A DNA stretch of 34,136 nucleotides from the NCBI GenBank assembly GCA_009778475.1, contig WRJS01000030.1, positions 1 to 34,136 of the forward strand, written 5' to 3'. The position numbers and the translations under genes were made by a program. Every line of letters begins with the position of its first letter. The stretch's first letter is position 1. This stretch comes from Kiritimatiellota bacterium (lineage in GTDB: Bacteria; Verrucomicrobiota; Kiritimatiellia; RFP12; UBA1067). Positions 1-8,330 of this stretch are shown one piece after another. The notes under the pieces were generated by a model. It saw only the letters and a list, made by a program, of their open reading frames with translations. It made no database searches and had not been told where the DNA came from.

Positions 1-1852
1 AGAAGAACAGCAACCCCTCCTCGAGGTGGATGTCGCCCGTGAACGTGTGGCCCGCGCCCGAGAGGCGCAGGACGCCCGGCCCGCGCTTGATGAGGCCGCC
101 GTCCTTCGTCGCACCCAGCGCGGGGTCGTGCAGCAGCGCGCGCTGGAGGGTGATGTCCGTGGGCGGCCGCCTGTTGTCGGAGATGACGTCGAACACCGCG
201 CCGCCCGCCTGCACGAACAGGTTCGTCATGTTCGCGTTGTTGATGAAATCGCCCTGACCGCTCATGTTCCGCAACACGCCGCCGTTGAAGTAAATCGTGT
301 TCTGCCCCTCGGTCTTATCGACGCTGATGCGCTGTATTTGCAGCACCCCGCCGTTGAGGTACAGGATCGCCTCCGAGTCGGCCTGCGCCGTGCCGATCGA
401 AAGTTCCAGCAGGTTCGTCACGCGCACGAGGCCGTCGTTCATCTCCAGCACACCCCTGCCGCCGTTGTTGACCAGCGTGATGCGCGGGTAGATGACCGTG
501 CCGCCGTCCACGGTCAGCATCCCGTCTGCGCGGCTCAGTCCCACATGGATGCGGTAGTCGTTGTTCGCGTCGCCCGGGCGGACCAGCGTCCCGTTGGCCA
601 AGACGTTCAACCGCCCCGTCGAGCCCGCATTGTTCCCGACGTAAATGTCGCGGCTCACCTCCACCCGCGCCGGGAGCGTCCCGCCGCCGATGTTCGCCGT
701 GCCGAGCGCGTTGGGCGCCGACCCGAGGATGAACTGCCCCTGCGCGTTCTCGCGGATGCCCAGAAGGCCCTCCACCACATTCAGCGTCGCCGTCGCGCCC
801 GCCGCGTCCGCCACATAGAACGCTGTCCCCGGCGCGGCGGTCCACACCTCCATCTCCGCGCCCCCCGACAGCCACAGTTCGCCGTCCGTCACCGCCATCG
901 CGCGGAGCGGCCCGGCCGGCGTGGTCAGGCTCGCGCTGCCGCCATTCTGGATGAGCGCGCGCACCTCCGCCGACGGCTCGAGGCCTTCGACCCAGTTCGC
1001 CGCGCTCGCCCACGGCTGCGGCGCCGTTGACGGGTTGCCCCAGACGGCGACATTGCACTCACGCCCGTACGCGCCGCACTCGTTCGCATAATTCACAATC
1101 GCGTCATGCAGCGGCATGAAACCCGAATGCACCCGAATCTGGGAGATGTGCGCCACCGCAGCCATCTCATAGCCGGTGCGGCCGGCGTTCTCCGTCGCCC
1201 CGATGGTGAAGATGCCGTCCGGCAGGATGTTGACTCTATCCCTGAATACATTTCCCATCGTCTGCACACCGTTCACATAGACATACTCCATCTTCGTCGC
1301 GCCGTCACGCGTCATCACCACATGATGCCACTCTCCCCAAGGCGGCCTCGTGCCCCAGCCCACATTATCGCTGTGATGCTCGATCGCGTTCCCGTCATTC
1401 GAGTACCGCGCCTCGAACAGGCGGTAATTCGGCCCGCCCAGCCCGTCCGAACTCACGCCTCGGAACGTCCACGCGAAATACGTCGTGTTGCCCGACTGTG
1501 CGGTCGGGACATTGATCCACGTCTCCATCGTCCACGAGCCCGTCCCCGTGATGGCCTGATCCGGCTGCATCCCCGCGAGGACAGAGTTCACGTTCCCCGC
1601 GAAATACACCGACGGCGTATTCATCGCGCCAAACGTCGTCAGCGCGGGCCCCTCATTCGCGGTGACGTTCGTGAACACCCCGCCCTGCGACCCCATGTTC
1701 GGCCACTCCTGCACCTTCCCCCCGACCACGACCGACACATTCGTCGCCGCCAAATCCACCAGCAGCGAACCCTTCACCTGTATCGCCAGCACATTGAACG
1801 CCGACGCACAAACTGCACACACGAGTAGTCCCGAGACCATTGATTTTTTCAT
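1..1852 (-). CDS. Giant secreted LamG / autotransporter-associated beta-strand repeat protein, C-terminus beyond the window
   Basis: The frame is open from the ATG at 1852 to the left edge, about 617 codons, so the C-terminus is missing. It starts MKKSMVSGLLVCAVCASAF, a signal peptide with likely cleavage after FNVLA. Residues about 25-270 form a LamG/concanavalin-like domain (WTMETWINVP, GEWHHVVMTRDG, EYVYVNGVQ, ISQIRVHSGFM). Repetitive beta-strand sequence follows (GTLNVVEG-like, DGGTVIYPRI, HTFTGDIHLEEGLLFF), typical of PATR passenger proteins. It aligns almost without gaps to the first 600 residues of the protein at 1994-8146, so the two are tandem paralogs. A Shine-Dalgarno-like GAAGGAAA lies about 12 nt before the ATG. 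An in-frame ATG at 1870 would add six residues and is less likely. A cell-surface or extracellular adhesive or glycan-binding role is an inference. Confident about the class, not the function. Confidence 0.85.
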   Translation of the reverse strand, partial: MKKSMVSGLLVCAVCASAFNVLAIQVKGSLLVDLAATNVSVVVGGKVQEWPNMGSQGGVFTNVTANEGPALTTFGAMNTPSVYFAGNVNSVLAGMQPDQAITGTGSWTMETWINVPTAQSGNTTYFAWTFRGVSSDGLGGPNYRLFEARYSNDGNAIEHHSDNVGWGTRPPWGEWHHVVMTRDGATKMEYVYVNGVQTMGNVFRDRVNILPDGIFTIGATENAGRTGYEMAAVAHISQIRVHSGFMPLHDAIVNYANECGAYGRECNVAVWGNPSTAPQPWASAANWVEGLEPSAEVRALIQNGGSASLTTPAGPLRAMAVTDGELWLSGGAEMEVWTAAPGTAFYVADAAGATATLNVVEGLLGIRENAQGQFILGSAPNALGTANIGGGTLPARVEVSRDIYVGNNAGSTGRLNVLANGTLVRPGDANNDYRIHVGLSRADGMLTVDGGTVIYPRITLVNNGGRGVLEMNDGLVRVTNLLELSIGTAQADSEAILYLNGGVLQIQRISVDKTEGQNTIYFNGGVLRNMSGQGDFINNANMTNLFVQAGGAVFDVISDNRRPPTDITLQRALLHDPALGATKDGGLIKRGPGVLRLSGAGHTFTGDIHLEEGLLFF

Positions 1853-1876
1853 AACTAACTTTTCCTTCATTTTTGA

Positions 1877-1983
1877 TTTAACCACAATGGACACAATAGA
1901 ATTCACAATGGACACTATTTTCAATATAGCGTGTTCGTGCTATTGTGCCTATTGTGAAAACCATTGTGTCCATTGTGGTTAAA
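1877..1983. repeat. Palindromic dispersed repeat, copy 1
   Basis: The ends are inverted copies of TTTAACCACAATGGACACAA, and the interior repeats CACAATGGACA and its complement. It fills the gap between the two giant paralogs. A shorter copy with the same ends lies at 17850-17913, so this is a family. Transcribed leftward it forms a long hairpin in the leader of the left paralog or at the 3' end of the right one. It encodes nothing convincing. Confidence 0.75.
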
Positions 1984-1993
1984 AATCGTTTCC

Positions 1994-4900
1994 TTACCTC
2001 AAAATGATGAGCGTTGCGCCGTGGGAGATGCGGTAGAGGTTGTTGCGGAAGTTGCCGCTCCAGGCTTTGGGCAGGTTCTCTTTGGCGAACGGGGTTGCGG
2101 GCGACACGGTGGTGGCGGTGAACACGTCAATCACGCCCTTGGCGTATTCCATGCCGTTGACGATGAGCCGCGCGTTCGGTCCCAGCACGAGGTTGTCGAA
2201 CGCGACCAGCCCTGCGGTGCTGCCGTCGGGCAGGAGGGTGATGATGAGCGTGTCGGTGACGGTGAGGGTGCCGTTGATGACGCTGCCACCGCCTTCGCCC
2301 GCGATGACGGTGGCGACGGTCTGCGACGTGCCGTTCAGGTTCAGCACCCCGCCGTTGCCCAGTTCGATGGCCAGCCCTTCCGGCAGCATGGTGTCCGTCT
2401 GCACCAGCCCCGGCGTGAGCCATTTGTTCATCAGGTAGGCCTCGACCGTCTCGCGCTCGCCGTCCGCCAGCGCGCGGTTGTACACGAGCAGTTCGCCGAT
2501 CTCGCCACGGTAGTTGCGGGTGCCGGAGTTCGACCACCAGTAGTTGCCGACCGTGGTGTAGATGGAGGCGTTCCAACTGTTGTTCGCGTTCCCGGCGAGT
2601 TGCGTCAGCAGGAACGGCGCGGTCCCGACATCGGGATCGACGAGCGAACTGATGTCAACGCCGTTGGTATAAACCTTGCCGTTGTTGTTCACGAAGTCGT
2701 CGCCGCTGCCGGGCATGCGCAGTTTGGTCGAGTTCTCCTGATAGCGGATGCCCTTGTCGGCGTTGGACTGGCCGAAGATGCCCGAGTAGGCCCGCTGCTG
2801 GGCGTTCAGGCGGTTGACGATGAACACCGTTTTCATGACCGTCTCGTCGGTGGAGGAGAGCCATGTCGGGGCGTAGGTGTCGGTGAGCAGGTTCGTGCCG
2901 AACACGACGCCGCCCTTGCCGTCGAATGCGTCGGGGAGGTAGAAGGGGCTGGTCGCGGCGGCGGGGTTCGTGTGGCTCATCGTCCCGCCGATGGTGGAGT
3001 CCCATTGCGAGACGACGCCGCCCGCGCCGATGGTCAGCGTGGAGAAGTTGGACGCGTCGAGCGCGACGGTGAGGCCGTCCAGTATCGGCGGGGTGTTGTT
3101 CTTGTTGCCTTGGATCGACCATTCCGCGTCGTCGATGATGATGTGCGAGGGGGGCAGTTCGTCGCTGTCGAGGATGATGACTTTCCCGCCGCCGGTGAAG
3201 CCCCACGACGCGCCCTCCGCCACGTCCATCGTCCCGCGCAGGAACAGTGTGCCGCCCTGCGTGTCGAACACGACGCGGCCGCCCTCGACCGTGAAGGATT
3301 GCGAGAGGGGCGCGTTGTTCACGCTGCTGACGTAGAGCGTCCCGTCGCCGCGCTTGACGACCGTCCCGTTCCCGCCTTGCAGGGTTGCGGCGTAGTCCTC
3401 GTCGCCGCTGAAACGGAGTTCGGCGTTGTTGACGACCGCGCCGCTGCCGAGGGTGCCGCCCGCGCCGACGTCCAACACGCCGTTGTGGATGACCCATGTG
3501 CCGAGGAAGCCGTCGTTGTCGCCCGTAAGGGTCAGCACCTGCTGGTCGTTCTTCACGATGACGGTCTGCGCGGGGCCTTCGATTGAACCCGCGAACGCGG
3601 TGTCCTCCGTGGCGCGGTTCATCTTGAGGTTGCACCCCGCGTCGAGCAGCAGCACGCCGCCGGGCGCGCCGCCCGTGAGGCTCGAGAGGATCACGCCCTG
3701 ATAGTTGTTGTCGGGGTTGGACGTGTTCAGGTAACTCGCGAGGAAGGCGGCGGCGTTGCCGGGCGTGGCGATCTGGAGGGTGCCTTCGCTGGCGTCGATG
3801 TAGCCGAGGGTCAGCGGCTGCGCGGAGGCGATGACCTGCAGGCCGGGGCCGACTTTGCGGAGCACGGAGTTTGTCGTGGCGTTCACGGTTCCGGAGAAGG
3901 TGGCGGTGCTGCCATCGGCAGTCCCCACGTTCGCGATGGCGCTGCCGTTGAGGTTGAGGCGCGTGGAGGCGGGGCCGCTCAGCCCGCCGACGCGGGCGGC
4001 GCCTTCCAGCGTGAACGCGGGCGAGAGCAGCGCTTGCGGCAACTCGCTGATGGCCGCGTCCGACGGGGCCTGCATCCACACCGCGAACCCTTGATTGCCG
4101 CCGCGCTCGTAGAAGCCGATGGCGATGTCATGCTCGCCCGCCTCCAGATGGATGGGTGCGCCTTGGACAATGTTCCCTGAGGTCGTCGCGGTGACGGCCA
4201 ACACGCCGTCGATGAACACGACGACGAAATCGTCGCTCCACTGCGTGCCGAAGATGTAGTCGCCGCTCTCCTCGGCAGTGAACGCGCCGCGATAGATGGC
4301 GATGAAGTTGTCGGCGCCGTTCGCGTCGAAGGGCACGGGGAACAGGCAAGGCTCGGTGCTGGTGCTCAGGCCGAAGTTCAGCGTCTCGCCCGCGTGGGTG
4401 GTGTTGGTGACGAGCATCGGGGTCGTCGAATAGAAGAAGGCGTTGAGTGCGCCGAGCGTGGGCATGAGGTTGGCGTTCAGGCGGTCGGCGTTGGTCATCT
4501 GGTAGTAATACGCCGTCAGCCCCTGCGGCTCGCCGATGGCGGCGGGCGGCTGTATGCCGTTGACCGTGAGCGTGCCGCCGCCCGTCAGCGTGAAGTCGCC
4601 TGTGATGCCCCCCGGCATGGTCAGCGCGGCGGTCCCGGCCGCGACGGCCACGTCGCGCACCTGCGCGGTGGGGTCCACCGTCATGGTTCCGCTCCCGGTC
4701 TTGACGAGCGTGAGGGCCGGGTCGATCGTCGCCATGAGCGTCCAACTGCTGGCATCCGCGCCGACGGTGACGGTCTGCGCGCCCCCGAGGCCGTCGGTCA
4801 CGAGGCCGGGGTTGATGATGCCGTTGACGGTGATGTCGCGCCCGTTGACGTCCAGCACCGCGCCGTCCGCGACGCCGACCTTGCCGCGGCCGATGCCCTT

Positions 4901-7900
4901 GGGCAGCGCGTCGTCGTGCGCGACTTTGAGTGTGCCTTGCTCGATGAGCGTGTCGCCCGTGTAGTCCTGCGCCACGTCAACCGTGAGCGTCCCCGCGCCG
5001 CGCTTGCGAAGCCCCAGCCCGTAGCCGTGCGAGTCCACCCCCATCGGACGCACGAGGTCGGCCGACCACAGCAGATCGTCCTCGTACCCGAGGCCGAAGT
5101 AGCCCGTGACGTTGACGGCGGAGTTGGTGAGGACGATGGCCGGGTTCCAAGCGAAGGTCATGCCCGCGCCCACGCCCAGCGTCGAGCCCGAGTTGCACGG
5201 GTCGAACACGCCCGCGAAGCCGCTCGCGTCCGCGAAGAACGTGTGGCCGCTGTCGGTGGTGAAGATGCGCCCTGTGCCGGCCAGCGCGCCCGCGAAACTC
5301 GGGTACGTCGAGCCGGCCGTGTTCACCTCCATGCCCTCCGCGCCGACCGTCAGGGTGACGCGGCTGGGGACGGTCACGCCGTCGCGCAGTTTCACCGTCC
5401 CGTTGTTGACGTAGAGGGACGAGGAGGCGGCGAGGTTCTGCGCGTCGTTGCCGATCATGAGGCCGCCCCTGTTCGTCACCGCGATGTTGCCCGTGAACGC
5501 GCTGGCGTTGCGTATCCGCACCGCGCCCTCGCCCTCGATCGCGAGGTGGCGCGGCGAGCCGCCGTTGTCCGTCAGGTTCTGGAGGGACAGGCCGGGGTTG
5601 CCGTTGTTCCTGAACCCCATCCAGCCGCCGCCCGCGCGGTAGGTGTCGCCGTGCGGGGTGAGGGTGGCGTTATAGGTGCGGTCGTTCTCGATGGCCCCGA
5701 GGTAGAGGCCGGGGTGGCCCGACGTGGCGAAGTCGAAACTCGTGCCAGTCGTGTTGCCGTTGATGAGGATGTAGCCGCGTGAGCCAGTCGTGATGCGCGC
5801 GAGCAGCGCGGCCGAGGGGTTGAAGTTGTTCGCGTTGAGGTGCAGTGCGCCGTCGTCCGCCAGCGTGATCATCCCCGAGCCGAGTTGGCCGAGGTTCTCG
5901 AGGCGTATCTTGCCCCCCGTGATTGTCGTGCCGCCCGTGTAATTGTTCGCGCCCGTGTTGTCCAAGATCAACGTGCCGCTGCCCTGCCCCGCGACCAGCA
6001 GCGCCGTCGTGCCGGTGATCGGGTGGTTGTACGTCAGCGTCGCGCCGTTCAGCGGGCAGAGGCTGAGCGGCACCCCCGGCGCGGTGATGACGGGCTTCGA
6101 CAGCGTGAACTCCCCGCGCGTCGCGAGTTTCAGGTACGGGTGCGTGGACAGGTCGATGATGTCGTCCTTGTTCTCTTGGAAGATCGCGAGGTAGCCCACC
6201 GCGTCCGTCGGGATGATCGAGAGCAGCCACGGGACGCCGCCCGCGAAGTTGCACCCCACCACCGCGTCGGGATTGGCGAAGCGCACCTTGCCCGCGTACC
6301 CCGGCATGAGGTCGTCGCGCCCGAAGAACAGCAGGCCGTCCTCAAGGATGATGTCGCCCGTGAACGTGTGCGGCCCGCCCGTGAGGCGCAGCAGCCCCGT
6401 CCCGCGCTTGACGATGCCCCCGTCCACCGTGACCCCCAGCGCGGGGTCGTGCCGCAGCGCGCGCTGGATGGCGACATCCGTGTTGTCGATGATGTCGAAC
6501 ACCGCGCCGCCCGCCTGCACGTACAGCCTCGTGCTGTCTTTGTTGATGAAGTCGCTCTGATTGTTCACGCTCCGCACCGTGCCGCCGTTGAAATAGATCT
6601 CGTTCACCCCGTTTTCCTTGTCGATGTTGAAGCGCGGCAACTGCAACACGCCGCCGTTGAGGTACACGATGGCCTGCGCGTCGGCATACCCCGTGTCCGC
6701 CGAGAAATACACCGAGTCCGTCAGGCGCACGAACCCCCCGTTCATCTCCAGCACACCCGTGCCGCCGTTGCTAACCAGTTGGATGCGCGGGTAAAACACC
6801 GTGCCGCCGTTCACCGTCAGTTTGCCGTCCCCGCGATCCTGCCCCATGCGTATATAACCGCCCTCATTACCCCAGCGCGTCAGCGTCCCGTTGTCCCAGA
6901 TGGTCAGCCGACCCGTCGCCCCGAGGTTGCTCCCGACGCGTATGTCACGGTTAATCTCCACCCGCGCCGGGAGCGCCCCGCCGCCGATGTTCATCGTCCC
7001 CAGCGAATTGGTCGTGTTCCCGAGATAGAGTTGCGTCGCCACGCCCGGGTCGCGCATGGCCAGGAAGCCCTCCACCACGTTCAGCGTCCCCGTCGTGCCG
7101 GCCGCGTCCGACACATAGAGCGGCGCCCCCGGCGAGGCCGCCCACATCTCCAGCGACGCGCCCCCCTCCAGCGTCAGCGACCCCTCCGCCACCTTCAGCG
7201 AACGGATGAGACCCAACGGCGTGGACAGCACCGCGCTCCCGCCATTGGCGATAATCCCCGGGAGCGACGCGGACGGCTTCACCCCCACCAGCCAGTTCGA
7301 CGGCGACTCCCACGGCTGCGGCGGGCTAACCGACGGGTTGTCCCAGATCGCGAGCTGCGGCACCACCCCGTAGGCCGCATGTTCCTGCGCGAAATTCACC
7401 TGCGCCTCCAGCAGCCGCATGAACCCCGTATGCACCCGAATCTGCCCGATGTACGCCGTCGCCTGATAATCCCAACCGTTGCGGTTGCCGTTCTGCGTCG
7501 TCCCGACGAGGAAGATGCCGTCCGCCAAAAGGTTGATGCTCGTGCGCGATGCCGCCGTCGTCTGCATACCGTTCACATAGACGTACTCCATCTGCGTCGA
7601 GCCGTCACGCGTCAGCACCACATGATGCCACGACCCCGCCGGAGGCCTCGTGCCCCAACTCACGTTATGCCCGCTCCCGTAATGCTCGATCGCGTTCCCG
7701 TCATTCGAATACCGCGCCTCAAACAAACGCGCGTCCACGCTCGAGCCCCGATACGTCCACGAGAAAAACGTCGAGCTCGCCGTCGACACCGCCGGCACCG
7801 CGATCCACGCCTCCACCGTCCACGAGTTCCCGCCCGTGATCGCCGCATCCGGCGTCATGCCCGCGAGAATCGAGTTACTATTCCGCGCCCCGTTCGCATC

Positions 7901-8146
7901 CCCCGAGAAATACAGCGCCGGGGTGTTTGCCGCGCCAAACGTCGTCAGCAGCGGCCCCTCATTCGCCACCACGTTCGTGAACGACCCGCCCTGCGAGCCC
8001 TCGTTCGGCCACTTCTGCACCTTGCCGTTCACCACCTCCGCCACATTCGTCGCCGCCAGATCCACCAGCAACGACCCCTTCACCTCTATCGCCAGCGCAT
8101 TGAGCGAAAGCGCAACCATCACACACGACATTACATACTTTTTCAT
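1994..8146 (-). CDS. Giant secreted LamG / PATR / PA14 protein (2050 aa)
   Basis: The start is the ATG at 8146 (MKKYVMSCVMVALSLNALA, a signal peptide) with TTGGAG 8 nt upstream; the open frame extends 19 codons further but without a signal sequence. Domains: LamG-like at about 20-258 (WTVEAWIAVP, SWHHVVLTRDG); beta-strand repeats over most of 300-1200, including GGTTITGGKIRLENLGQLGS and GDTLIEQGTLKVAHDDALP, which match autotransporter-associated repeats; PA14/GLEYA-like at about 1210-1362 (AYYYQMTNADRL, GDYIFGTQWSDDFVVVFIDG); more repeats; a second LamG-like domain at about 1687-1908 (GEIGELLVYNRAL, VEAYLMNKWL). It ends HGATLIILR. I see neither a C-terminal autotransporter barrel nor a PEP-CTERM signal, so its route to the surface is unclear. 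A role in adhesion or polysaccharide binding is inferred. No strong promoter was found; TTGACA near 8210 has only a weak partner. Confidence 0.88.
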   Translation of the reverse strand: MKKYVMSCVMVALSLNALAIEVKGSLLVDLAATNVAEVVNGKVQKWPNEGSQGGSFTNVVANEGPLLTTFGAANTPALYFSGDANGARNSNSILAGMTPDAAITGGNSWTVEAWIAVPAVSTASSTFFSWTYRGSSVDARLFEARYSNDGNAIEHYGSGHNVSWGTRPPAGSWHHVVLTRDGSTQMEYVYVNGMQTTAASRTSINLLADGIFLVGTTQNGNRNGWDYQATAYIGQIRVHTGFMRLLEAQVNFAQEHAAYGVVPQLAIWDNPSVSPPQPWESPSNWLVGVKPSASLPGIIANGGSAVLSTPLGLIRSLKVAEGSLTLEGGASLEMWAASPGAPLYVSDAAGTTGTLNVVEGFLAMRDPGVATQLYLGNTTNSLGTMNIGGGALPARVEINRDIRVGSNLGATGRLTIWDNGTLTRWGNEGGYIRMGQDRGDGKLTVNGGTVFYPRIQLVSNGGTGVLEMNGGFVRLTDSVYFSADTGYADAQAIVYLNGGVLQLPRFNIDKENGVNEIYFNGGTVRSVNNQSDFINKDSTRLYVQAGGAVFDIIDNTDVAIQRALRHDPALGVTVDGGIVKRGTGLLRLTGGPHTFTGDIILEDGLLFFGRDDLMPGYAGKVRFANPDAVVGCNFAGGVPWLLSIIPTDAVGYLAIFQENKDDIIDLSTHPYLKLATRGEFTLSKPVITAPGVPLSLCPLNGATLTYNHPITGTTALLVAGQGSGTLILDNTGANNYTGGTTITGGKIRLENLGQLGSGMITLADDGALHLNANNFNPSAALLARITTGSRGYILINGNTTGTSFDFATSGHPGLYLGAIENDRTYNATLTPHGDTYRAGGGWMGFRNNGNPGLSLQNLTDNGGSPRHLAIEGEGAVRIRNASAFTGNIAVTNRGGLMIGNDAQNLAASSSLYVNNGTVKLRDGVTVPSRVTLTVGAEGMEVNTAGSTYPSFAGALAGTGRIFTTDSGHTFFADASGFAGVFDPCNSGSTLGVGAGMTFAWNPAIVLTNSAVNVTGYFGLGYEDDLLWSADLVRPMGVDSHGYGLGLRKRGAGTLTVDVAQDYTGDTLIEQGTLKVAHDDALPKGIGRGKVGVADGAVLDVNGRDITVNGIINPGLVTDGLGGAQTVTVGADASSWTLMATIDPALTLVKTGSGTMTVDPTAQVRDVAVAAGTAALTMPGGITGDFTLTGGGTLTVNGIQPPAAIGEPQGLTAYYYQMTNADRLNANLMPTLGALNAFFYSTTPMLVTNTTHAGETLNFGLSTSTEPCLFPVPFDANGADNFIAIYRGAFTAEESGDYIFGTQWSDDFVVVFIDGVLAVTATTSGNIVQGAPIHLEAGEHDIAIGFYERGGNQGFAVWMQAPSDAAISELPQALLSPAFTLEGAARVGGLSGPASTRLNLNGSAIANVGTADGSTATFSGTVNATTNSVLRKVGPGLQVIASAQPLTLGYIDASEGTLQIATPGNAAAFLASYLNTSNPDNNYQGVILSSLTGGAPGGVLLLDAGCNLKMNRATEDTAFAGSIEGPAQTVIVKNDQQVLTLTGDNDGFLGTWVIHNGVLDVGAGGTLGSGAVVNNAELRFSGDEDYAATLQGGNGTVVKRGDGTLYVSSVNNAPLSQSFTVEGGRVVFDTQGGTLFLRGTMDVAEGASWGFTGGGKVIILDSDELPPSHIIIDDAEWSIQGNKNNTPPILDGLTVALDASNFSTLTIGAGGVVSQWDSTIGGTMSHTNPAAATSPFYLPDAFDGKGGVVFGTNLLTDTYAPTWLSSTDETVMKTVFIVNRLNAQQRAYSGIFGQSNADKGIRYQENSTKLRMPGSGDDFVNNNGKVYTNGVDISSLVDPDVGTAPFLLTQLAGNANNSWNASIYTTVGNYWWSNSGTRNYRGEIGELLVYNRALADGERETVEAYLMNKWLTPGLVQTDTMLPEGLAIELGNGGVLNLNGTSQTVATVIAGEGGGSVINGTLTVTDTLIITLLPDGSTAGLVAFDNLVLGPNARLIVNGMEYAKGVIDVFTATTVSPATPFAKENLPKAWSGNFRNNLYRISHGATLIILR

Positions 8147-8330
8147 TTGATTCTCCAATTTGCATGAGGTAAAAAATACTCCATGATTGAAAAAGGATGA
8201 CACATTACCCTTCGGGTGTCAACGATTATTTTAGCCGGGACAATGCCGCTTGACGACGGAACCGCGGAGAGGCTGAAGGCGATAAAGGGAAACACCTGCG
8301 TCCCCTAAGTCCCCTCCGCCACCCTCATTC

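Noticed and set aside
8190-8225. Terminator or promoter at ACCCGAAGGGT near TTGACA
   Set aside because: No T-tract follows and no convincing -10 box is at the right distance.
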